Assembly: GCA_009838625.1 (NCBI GenBank)
Contig: VXRG01000157.1
Location: 1 to 45,242 of the forward strand
From: Caldilineaceae bacterium SB0664_bin_27
Lineage (GTDB): Bacteria > Chloroflexota > Anaerolineae > Caldilineales > Caldilineaceae
Reading direction: 5' to 3'
Length of the DNA: 45,242 bases
Each line of letters begins with the position of its first letter. Positions within the stretch are counted from its first letter, which is position 1. The notes beneath the pieces are model-generated. The model did no database searches. It worked only from the letters and a program-made list of their open reading frames with translations, and had not been told where the DNA came from. A program made the translations under genes and the position numbers. Of this stretch, positions 26,029 through 32,853 are shown piece after piece.

Positions 26029-28830
26029 ATGGAGTTGCACGAATATCCCCGCCCTTCAGATGATACAGGTATCGGCGTCCACTGGTGCGCCGGTGTGAGC
26101 GCGGCGACGCTTGAGATGGTAGAGGCGTTCTGGCTGCGGGAACTGAACGAGTTGGGCGTGAAATGGGTGAAGATTGCGGACCAGCGCGGTGCGCTGCAGC
26201 TGTCGAAGGCGCTGCTGGCTGCGCAGATCATGCCGATCGTTCAGATCGTTCGGGAGACGGTGGGACCGGGCCCGCTCTCTGATGAGGAGCTGGCAGAGGT
26301 GGAGAGGCTGGTCGAGGCCGGTGTGCGCTACTTTGAGCTCGACAGCGAACCGGACGGGGCGGCTTTCTGGGGGCGCGCGAGGCTGCCGGAGGATGCGCTT
26401 GCGGTGACGGCGCGGGCGGCCGCGGCGAATATGGAGGCGGTTCTGGAGCGGGGCGGTCTGCCGGCGATCCCGGCACTTACGCCGGAAGGGGACTGGCAGC
26501 TGGTTGAGGAGATCGCACGGGCCGGAGGTGAAGCGCTGTTCGACCAGCCGATCTGGCTGGCGATCCACAACTATTCGAGCAACCGTCCGCCGCACTATCC
26601 CGATGACGCGGTGCCCAGTGACGGCGCGCCGCCAGGGCGAGAGTTTTACAGCGCCCTGGCCTCTGAGGCGTGGCAGGGGCGGCCGCTGGCAGAGATCAAC
26701 GACATGCAGCGCGAGCAGGAGGACGGTACGGACCAGCCGTCTGATAGTGCTGACGACGCTTCAGATAACGATGCCACCGTCGACTGGAGGGCGAAGCTTG
26801 AGGCCGTGCTGGCGCAACCGCGCGAGGGCGAGCCGCAACCACAGTTGCAGGCGGAGCGCGTGCACTGGCGGGCGTTTGAACGGCTGAACGACGAGGTGGT
26901 GCAGTTGATTGGTCGCAGTCTGCCGATCCTCTCGACAGCAAACGGTTATTTGATCAATGAAAACGGGGATCCGCGCTACCCTGCGACGACGCAGGCGCTG
27001 CATTCGACGCAGACGCTGGAGATCTGCCGGGCGATGATGGGAACGGGCCGCCGCACGCCGCCGGCGCCGGACTACTACTTCTGCACGGCCTTCTGGTTGC
27101 TGGCTCACGGTGCGCTGGAGGGCGAGGGCTCGGTGGACGAGCAGTGCGCGTGGTATAGCCCGCTCCATCTGGCGCAGGGGCGAGGAGAGAGGGAGGAGAG
27201 AGGAACGCTTTCGCTGCCGGCGGGGCGGGCCCCCGTTGCTGAGACATTCGGCTGGTCGACGCTCCCAATCGTTCCCCTGCTCAAGACGGAGCCCAAACGG
27301 CCAAGGGCGCGGGAAGGGAGAGAAAAAGAGGCGCGTCAGGCCCCGGTCACCGGTTCGGGCTACGGATTCCGGCCAACCGGGAGTGGTGTATTGAGCGGTA
27401 AGGTACGGGGCGGGGCAGGCGCGCAGGTCCGGCTTACGCACAGTGACGGGTTCGCTTACGAAACGATCGCCAGGGCGAGCGGTGTCTACCGTTTTGTGGA
27501 TTTGCCAGCGGGCCGTTACAGCCTGGAGGTGACCGACCCGGCGGGCAGCCGTGTCGACGCGCTGGATTTCGCGCCGGCCCAGGAGTTGGTCTGTGACCTG
27601 ACGGCTTACGGATGGGGTTTTGAGATCGAACAGCGGCCTGTGCTGGATGACGGCATGTTGATCTGCGACGTGGAATTCCTGCCGAATCCGACGGGTGCGG
27701 AGAGTGGGACGGATGAAGGGGGCCGGCGGACGCGTCCGCCGGCGCTGCGAATCAGCGACAGCGAACAGAAGAGCTGGGTCGTGCCGCTGGCGCGCAGCAG
27801 TCAGGCGCAGACAGCCCAGTGCGAGACGGGCCCGCTGGCGGCCGGCAGCTACCAGCTGGAGGTACTGGGTCTGCCGGACAGCGGTCCAACGCCGCTGAAG
27901 TGCGAGGTCTTGATTGAAGAGGGAATGGAGACCCATGTGCTGTTTGCCTACTCTTATGATGAAAAGAGGTCCACTGCGCGGGCGTCGGAGATCAGCGGCA
28001 GCGTGGAAGGTGGAAAGGGATGCACTGTGCGGCTGCGGGCTGAGGAGCCCGGTGGGGGGCCGAGCGAGCGGCTGGCGGAAGTGGACGAGGACGGCGGCTA
28101 TCTCTTCAGCGGCCTCGCGGCCGGCAGATACCATGTGGATGTGAAGCAGAGGCGGCTGCTCAACTGGCCGCGCCCGCTTGTTTTGGATGGACGCAACAAG
28201 CCCCGCTGCAATCTCATTCTGCTGCCGGAAGAGACGCTGCCGGCGCTGCCGGAGCCCGCGGTGCTGGAAGGCCAGATGCAAGCGCAGGGCCGGATGCAGC
28301 CGGGAACGGCTGGCGCCGCAGCGCGCGCCAGGCAACCGCTGGGAGGCTCGCGGCCTTCGCAGCAGGTGGCGCTGGTGGACGCGCAGAGGCAGCGCTACGT
28401 AACGCAGGTGGAACCTTCGGGTGAGTTCAGGTTCGAGAGCCTGCCGGCCGGCGATTACGACCTCTACGCTGAAGGTTTCGGCAGTTGGGGAATTCACCTG
28501 GACGCGGGTGACCGGCTCAGCATCCAGTTGTGGCAGACGGAGGAGGGATGGCGCCGGCAGACGCGCATTCAGACGGGCTCGGCTACACCTGGGATGATCC
28601 GGACGCAGTGGGCGGGGCGGACTGATTTGACGATCATCGTGACGGACGCTGACAGCGGCATGGAGGAGCTGGAGGCAAGCGAGGCCGGAAAGGAAAAGCC
28701 GTCCTGCCGCGCCGAGTTCGGGCCATTTCCGCCGGGCGCATACCTGGTCCACTGCCCGGAGCTGGCGCTCAGCGCCGAGGTGGAGCTGGCGGCGGGTGAG
28801 GCGGCGGTGGTTACTTTTGTGGATTCTTAG
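26029..28830 (+). CDS. Large protein with glycosidase-like N-terminus and carboxypeptidase-regulatory-like domains
   Basis: 933 residues. Residues 10-240 look like a TIM barrel of the glycoside-hydrolase kind: GVKWVKIADQRGALQL, then YFELDSEPDGAAFW, where ELDSEPD is placed like an acid/nucleophile strand end, and WLAIHNYSSNRPPHYP. Residues 290-370 (SLPILSTANGYLINENGDPR) complete it. Four later segments, near 450, 650, 760 and 890, match CarboxypepD_reg/SpaA-like beta-sandwiches, for example SGVYRFVDLPAGRYSLEV and GGYLFSGLAAGRYHVDV. No signal peptide is visible, which is odd for such domains. No Shine-Dalgarno; the start lies right behind a -10 box. Substrate unknown. Confidence 0.6.
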   Translation: MELHEYPRPSDDTGIGVHWCAGVSAATLEMVEAFWLRELNELGVKWVKIADQRGALQLSKALLAAQIMPIVQIVRETVGPGPLSDEELAEVERLVEAGVRYFELDSEPDGAAFWGRARLPEDALAVTARAAAANMEAVLERGGLPAIPALTPEGDWQLVEEIARAGGEALFDQPIWLAIHNYSSNRPPHYPDDAVPSDGAPPGREFYSALASEAWQGRPLAEINDMQREQEDGTDQPSDSADDASDNDATVDWRAKLEAVLAQPREGEPQPQLQAERVHWRAFERLNDEVVQLIGRSLPILSTANGYLINENGDPRYPATTQALHSTQTLEICRAMMGTGRRTPPAPDYYFCTAFWLLAHGALEGEGSVDEQCAWYSPLHLAQGRGEREERGTLSLPAGRAPVAETFGWSTLPIVPLLKTEPKRPRAREGREKEARQAPVTGSGYGFRPTGSGVLSGKVRGGAGAQVRLTHSDGFAYETIARASGVYRFVDLPAGRYSLEVTDPAGSRVDALDFAPAQELVCDLTAYGWGFEIEQRPVLDDGMLICDVEFLPNPTGAESGTDEGGRRTRPPALRISDSEQKSWVVPLARSSQAQTAQCETGPLAAGSYQLEVLGLPDSGPTPLKCEVLIEEGMETHVLFAYSYDEKRSTARASEISGSVEGGKGCTVRLRAEEPGGGPSERLAEVDEDGGYLFSGLAAGRYHVDVKQRRLLNWPRPLVLDGRNKPRCNLILLPEETLPALPEPAVLEGQMQAQGRMQPGTAGAAARARQPLGGSRPSQQVALVDAQRQRYVTQVEPSGEFRFESLPAGDYDLYAEGFGSWGIHLDAGDRLSIQLWQTEEGWRRQTRIQTGSATPGMIRTQWAGRTDLTIIVTDADSGMEELEASEAGKEKPSCRAEFGPFPPGAYLVHCPELALSAEVELAAGEAAVVTFVDS

Positions 28831-28894
28831 TTTGGACCGGCCCATGCAGTCGCATTTGGAGTAGCGTATTACGAACGATATTAGAACCTGTATT

Positions 28895-30238
28895 GTGGTT
28901 CAGATGATCAGGAAAGGATGCGGGAGGTGTGCCGCCCGCATCCTCCTCTTTCTGTTGCTGCTGGGCGCGGGACTGCTATATGCAGGCTGCGGAGGAGATG
29001 ACGGCGCCGCGCGGATGGAGGAGGCTACGGTGGCGGTGACGCCGCCGAGGCCGATTTTGCGCTGGATGGGGCCTGCCTTTGTGCGGCCGGTTGACAGGGA
29101 GATCGTTGCGCGCTGCGGCAAGGAGATCGGGATGATAATCGAGCTGCTGCCGGCGCCGGCTAATCCGGTGGACCGGCTGGGGCTCTACCAACAGTTTCTG
29201 CCGGCGGAATCGGACGACATCGACCTGATCGACTTCGACGTGGTGTGGTCGGGGACGCTGGCGCCGCATCTGCTGGATCTGAACCCGCATCTGACGGCGG
29301 AGGAGCGGGGCCGGTATTTCCCCATCTACTTGGAAAACAACAGCGTGGGCGAGGCGCTGGTCGGTTTGCCGCTGATGGGGGACGTCGGGCTGCTCTACTA
29401 CCGGACGGACCTGCTGGAGAAGTACGGCTTCGAACGGCCGCCCGCGACGTGGAGCGAGCTGGAGGAGATGGCGGCAGCGATCCAGGAGGGGGAGCGGGAG
29501 ACGAATGCGGAGTTCTGGGGGTACGTGTGGCAGGGCAATGTGTACGAGGGACTGACGGTCAATGCGCTGGAGTGGCAGGCGAGTACGGGTGCCGGCCTCA
29601 TCGTGGATGCGGAGGGGCGGCTGGCTTTGGACGAAAGCGCGGCGCGGGCGCTTGACAGGGCGGCGGCGTGGGTGGGCGAGATCAGCCCGCCGGGAGTGAC
29701 GGTCTTCCAGGAGGAGGACGCTCGCTGGCAGTTCCAGAACGGCAATGCGGCCTTCATGCGCAACTGGCCCTATGCGTACGGGCTGGGCCAGGCGGAGGGC
29801 AGCCCGATTCGCGACCGGTTCGACGTGACGCGTCTGCCCAAAGGGGAGGGCGCGGAAGGGCGTCATGCGAGCATAGTTGGAGGGCAGCAGCTCGGAGTCA
29901 GCCGCTACAGCCGTTACCCGGATGCGGCGGCGGATGCGGCCCGCTGTCTGACCGATGCGGCGGCGCAGCGGCGGCGTGCGCTGACCGACGGCGCCCCGCC
30001 GGCGATCGCGGCGTTGTACGAGGACGAAGATGTGCAGGCGCGCATTCCGGCAGCGGCACAGATCGCGGAGAGCCTTGCCGAGCACGCGGTGGCGCGGCCA
30101 GCGGCGGTAACCGGCGGGCATTACACGGAGATTTCGCTCGTCTATTTTATTGAGGTGAACCGCGTGCTCACGGGCGAGCAGAGCGGGGCGAGTGCGGTGG
30201 CGCGGATTAAGGAACAGGTCGCGGCGTGGGTGGAGTGA
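28895..30238 (+). CDS. Sugar-type extracellular solute-binding lipoprotein (SBP_bac_1)
   Basis: 447 residues. A twin-positive N-terminus and hydrophobic stretch (ILLFLLLLGAGLLYAGC) end in the lipobox LYAGC. The body follows family 1 binding proteins: LYQQFLPAESDDIDLIDFDV, then VGLPLMGDVGLLYYRTDLLE with KYGFERPPATWSELEEMA, and NGNAAFMRNWPYAYGLG. It should deliver a sugar or oligosaccharide to an ABC importer, but no permease genes follow. Start is GTG 28895 or ATG 28904; TATTGT at 28891-28896 would make the ATG another leaderless start. It may belong with the glycosidase-like gene upstream. Confidence 0.88.
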   Translation: MVQMIRKGCGRCAARILLFLLLLGAGLLYAGCGGDDGAARMEEATVAVTPPRPILRWMGPAFVRPVDREIVARCGKEIGMIIELLPAPANPVDRLGLYQQFLPAESDDIDLIDFDVVWSGTLAPHLLDLNPHLTAEERGRYFPIYLENNSVGEALVGLPLMGDVGLLYYRTDLLEKYGFERPPATWSELEEMAAAIQEGERETNAEFWGYVWQGNVYEGLTVNALEWQASTGAGLIVDAEGRLALDESAARALDRAAAWVGEISPPGVTVFQEEDARWQFQNGNAAFMRNWPYAYGLGQAEGSPIRDRFDVTRLPKGEGAEGRHASIVGGQQLGVSRYSRYPDAAADAARCLTDAAAQRRRALTDGAPPAIAALYEDEDVQARIPAAAQIAESLAEHAVARPAAVTGGHYTEISLVYFIEVNRVLTGEQSGASAVARIKEQVAAWVE

Positions 30239-30361
30239 GTTGCAGTGCTTATTCTCCTGGAGCCGGTTTGAAAATTCACCCAAGTTGCAATCCTGATTGA
30301 CTAGGGCCGTTGACATTTTCCTGAACCGGAAGATTCACCGAGAACACCTTTCATCGGTTGA

Positions 30362-30390
30362 ACCACGAAGGACGCGAAGGGGCACGAAGA
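30362..30390. repeat. CACGAAGGA-type dispersed repeat, single arm
   Basis: ACCACGAAGGACGCGAAGGG followed by GCACGAAGA is one arm of the repeat family seen as fuller hairpins in front of the restriction genes at 32.6, 35.4, 35.9 and 36.1 kb. Here only the direct-orientation arm is present. The rest of 30239-30611 shows no gene I can support. Confidence 0.65.
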
Positions 30391-30611
30391 AAGGGGAACT
30401 GCTCTTTATCCGCGGAGAACGGCTTAACTGCTTCCATTTGACCCGCGAAAGGGGGCTAAGGGCTGCGAAGAGCATCTTTCTGGTTAGCAGGGTTAGGGAG
30501 GTCACTCTCTCTATCCGGCAGAGAAGCCGGGGGCTTGCATTTGTCACATTATTGAGCGGCCTACGCCAACTGTCAACGAAACCTAGGCAATCGAGGCCAT
30601 CTGAATTTTCG

Positions 30612-30824
30612 ATGAACTTCACCTTCCTGAGGGAGATCATGAGCCCTGTTCTCAGAATTGCGACTGTCATGGTCGTTGTATTTGCCCTGGTTGCCGGCTT
30701 GAGAGGGCCTCGGGTGTTTGCGTCGACACGCATCGCTGCGGAGAAACAAAAGGCCGCTGGTTTATCGAGCCTCCCTTTGCACACATGGCGGAAGGCAAAG
30801 TATTTGGCCCCCTTCACAAAATAA
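30612..30824 (+). CDS. Small ORF with signal-peptide-like segment
   Basis: 70 residues from ATG 30612, or 61 from ATG 30639. A hydrophobic stretch (RIATVMVVVFALVAGL) ends near a possible cleavage site VFAST, leaving about 35 mostly polar residues. No family recognised. The main support is a strong terminator hairpin beginning three bases after its stop. It could also be the end of a decayed gene. Confidence 0.4.
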   Translation: MNFTFLREIMSPVLRIATVMVVVFALVAGLRGPRVFASTRIAAEKQKAAGLSSLPLHTWRKAKYLAPFTK

Positions 30825-30826
30825 CA

Positions 30827-30854
30827 AGCCCGCCAGAATGTTTCCTGGCGGGCT
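30827..30854 (+). terminator. Terminator-like hairpin
   Basis: AGCCCGCCAG (30827-30836) and CTGGCGGGCT (30845-30854) form a perfect 10-bp GC-rich stem with an 8-base loop, directly after the stop at 30824. The downstream sequence is moderately T-rich (CTGTTGATCTGTGTTT) rather than a pure T-tract. Confidence 0.75.
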
Positions 30855-30995
30855 CTGTTGATCTGTGTTTCAGGATTGCCGTCTAGTCGGGGAAAGATTC
30901 GAGACTGCGATACCCCCCCGCACTCGTGATGCCTGAATACCTACAGACTCTAAGCAAAGGAGAATCAGTAGCCATAGAATCCGAGTCGGCACTAC

Positions 30996-31490
30996 TTATG
31001 GTCGGTCGTCCGAGGGTTCTCCCTTCTCTGATTGTCCCCTTGCGATCCTGGGCCTTCCGCCGCGGGGAATCCTAATCCCAAACACGAATAAACTCACCAA
31101 ACTAACCAAATCCACACCTATGATCCCAAAACCGGCCAAAGGATACCCATTGAGAGTAACAACGACTCCGCTAATTAGAGCCGTCATTGCAATAATGAAT
31201 CCTGCCGCAAGCCCCCAGTAACTTCGGTCGAGTGTCTTGGCCTCCAGAGCGACACGATGAGCCAACTGAATCTCAGCCATCTTCATGATTCTGTTTGCCG
31301 CGCCTTCTACAACGTCTTCGTATGCCTGGAAATCACTTGGCGCGGGCAGTGGGCCGCTCCATGCCTCGAATCGGACTTGACGACTTACATGAGATGACTC
31401 TTCAGCCTGAATGATCTCACCATCATCTACAATTTCAGGATCTACGCCTTCCTCGCTCTTCTCTACCTCGCCTTGCTCTTCTTCACTCAT
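30996..31490 (-). CDS. DUF2335 membrane protein
   Basis: 164 residues. An acidic N-terminal 35 residues precede the DUF2335 core: WSGPLPAPSDFQAYEDVVEG then AANRIMKMAEIQLAHR. Two hydrophobic segments follow (YWGLAAGFIIAMTALISGVV and IIGVDLVSLVSLFVFGI), and the C-terminus is basic. DUF2335 proteins are small two-helix membrane proteins common in mobile and defence regions, with no defined mechanism. The preceding minus-strand gene ends three bases upstream, so they form a pair. Confidence 0.85.
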   Translation of the reverse strand: MSEEEQGEVEKSEEGVDPEIVDDGEIIQAEESSHVSRQVRFEAWSGPLPAPSDFQAYEDVVEGAANRIMKMAEIQLAHRVALEAKTLDRSYWGLAAGFIIAMTALISGVVVTLNGYPLAGFGIIGVDLVSLVSLFVFGIRIPRGGRPRIARGQSEKGEPSDDRP

Positions 31491-31493
31491 AAA

Positions 31494-31820
31494 TCAAGTA
31501 TCCAGATGATTCGCGCTTTCCGAATACATGAAAAAGGCGTGACGGATGTCTTGGCCCACCAGAATCCAATCGTTCCTCAGTGCGGCAATGTCCAGTTCAT
31601 ATCCTGCTTGTGAGTCGTGGATGTCTTCAAGCAATGTGCCTCCTATGTCGAGCATCGGCATTAGGCCCTCCAATACTGATGGAATTGCCCTAAAGCAAGA
31701 GTCATACCGAGTAGAACGTACCATGCTGGTACTCAAAGAATCCTCGGAGCCTACACGATGCGCAGGTCGTTCCGAACTCATCCCTGGGCAATGGGTCCGC
31801 TCTTTCATTGCTGTTTTCAT
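31494..31820 (-). CDS. Unknown small protein paired with DUF2335
   Basis: 108 residues from the ATG at 31820, which has AAAGGA about seven bases upstream; the earlier start at 31853 lacks a site. I do not recognise the family. The second half is regular (SVLEGLMPMLDIGGTLLEDI, ELDIAALRNDWILVGQDIRH) and looks helical and acidic. It ends three bases before the DUF2335 gene, so it is likely co-transcribed and may function with it. Confidence 0.6.
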   Translation of the reverse strand: MKTAMKERTHCPGMSSERPAHRVGSEDSLSTSMVRSTRYDSCFRAIPSVLEGLMPMLDIGGTLLEDIHDSQAGYELDIAALRNDWILVGQDIRHAFFMYSESANHLDT

Positions 31821-31921
31821 CTGAGTGTCCTTTGCTTTCTCCTTCAAAATCAAATGTTCAGTTGATTAGAGATGGATGTATCTATAGTCTAGCACAATGG
31901 CCGGGTATTCTGTGTTGCGCC

Positions 31922-32170
31922 TCATCCAATTATCGAGGCATGACAGGAGTCTGGCTTCTTGCCTGTCTTGCCCAAAGGCTTCAAGTCACAATTGGCGAAA
32001 TAGGCGCGGCGGGTCTGTTCGTCAATGTCGAAGGCGAACACGACCTCCAAGCCTAGGTTTCGGGCAGCCTCGTGAAAGCCGCCGATGCCACGAAAGAAAT
32101 CGGCGCATGTAAACACGCTTACTGGGCGCGAGCCGTTTGAGGGAGGAGGAACACTCAGAACTCGGTTCAT
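31922..32170 (-). pseudogene. N-terminal remnant of a cytosine-5 DNA methyltransferase
   Basis: Residues 19-60 match the start of a Dcm-type enzyme: VFTCADFFRGIGGFHEAARN is motif I with the AdoMet-binding FxGxGG loop, and VFAFDIDEQTRRAYFANC is motif II. After LKPLG the frame diverges and stops at 82 residues. The catalytic Pro-Cys motif, target-recognition domain and later motifs are missing, so it cannot methylate DNA. A deletion removed the remainder. It sits 16 bases behind a small gene on the same strand. Confidence 0.8.
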
Positions 32171-32186
32171 GCCGCGATGATCGGAA

Positions 32187-32363
32187 TTAACGAACCGCGG
32201 GCCGTGGGTCGTTCTTGCTTGGCTTTGCGGGTAGTGCGCGCTCCATTTTGCGCTGGGAGCGCCGTCTTTTCAATTCCGCCTGAGTGATGGGCGGAAGGGC
32301 CAAGACCTTATCTATGGCAGCGTTCATCTGCGCCATATCGATCTTGTTGGCTGGAGATGTCAT
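32187..32363 (-). CDS. 58-residue protein preceding the methyltransferase remnant
   Basis: The ATG at 32361-32363 (complement) is preceded by AAGGAG with eight bases spacing, a strong ribosome site. The frame reads MTSPANKIDMAQMNAAIDKV, LALPPITQAELKRRRSQRKM and a basic tail to a TAA at 32187. It is mostly helical and basic. No family recognised. It would have been co-transcribed with the methyltransferase and may have been its partner or regulator. Confidence 0.6.
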   Translation of the reverse strand: MTSPANKIDMAQMNAAIDKVLALPPITQAELKRRRSQRKMERALPAKPSKNDPRPAVR

Positions 32364-32420
32364 AGCTCTGTCTCCTTGGTAGGCAGTGCATACAAGTCAC
32401 CCTGTATACCACTTAGGCCT

Positions 32421-32448
32421 AGTTTACCTATGTTGGACTAGATGTCAA
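32421..32448 (-). promoter_or_regulatory. Promoter for the small gene and methyltransferase remnant
   Basis: On the minus strand a perfect TTGACA (complement of 32443-32448) is followed after 16 bases by TAAACT (complement of 32421-32426). TAGGCCTA, an 8-base palindrome at 32414-32421, adjoins the -10 box and could be an operator. The start would be about 50 bases upstream of the ATG at 32363. Confidence 0.5.
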
Positions 32449-32598
32449 GACCCAATTGCGGTCAATTGCACAAAAGGGGGAGAGGGTTGCTCGGCTTGCT
32501 GAGTAAAGCATATAATTCACCTTTGAAAAGACGCAAAAGGAGCGTTAGGGGACAGATCTGCGTCTTAAGGGCACGAACTGCCGTCCCTCCGTGTATAA

Positions 32599-32685
32599 GC
32601 TGCTGTTTGCTGTTCTTCGCGCCCCTGCGTGGATCAAAAAGCTGTTTGCCGTTCTTCGTGCCCCTGCGTGTCCTTCGTGGATCAA
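32599..32685. repeat. CACGAAGGA-type repeat, two tandem arms
   Basis: Two successive copies of GCTGTTTGC(T/C)GTTCTTCG followed by (C/T)GCCCCTGCGT and GTGGATCAA. The second copy contains the fuller GTGTCCTTCGTGGATCAA. They occupy the stretch between the methyltransferase remnant and hsdR. I see no gene in 32364-32853. Confidence 0.65.
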
Positions 32686-32853
32686 CCAATGTAAAGTTTT
32701 CCCCGTGGATGCCCCGTTTCAGACAAAGGCCTGCGTTAGGTTGGATCTGATTTTGGTTCCCAGGCCTCGTTGACGTTAATCTGTGCAGAATCCTACTCAG
32801 TCCAATCGCTGAACTCTCCCTTGGCGGCACTGTTGATTCCGGGTTGAGACGAC

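Noticed and set aside
26761..28845. Long minus-strand reading frame (694 codons) opposite the 933-residue gene
   Set aside because: It is the antisense of a high-GC gene, arginine- and proline-rich, with no domain or ribosome site; the plus-strand frame has coherent domain repeats.
28976..30316. Minus-strand frame of 446 codons
   Set aside because: Antisense of the sugar-binding lipoprotein; composition is arginine/proline-rich and lacks motifs.
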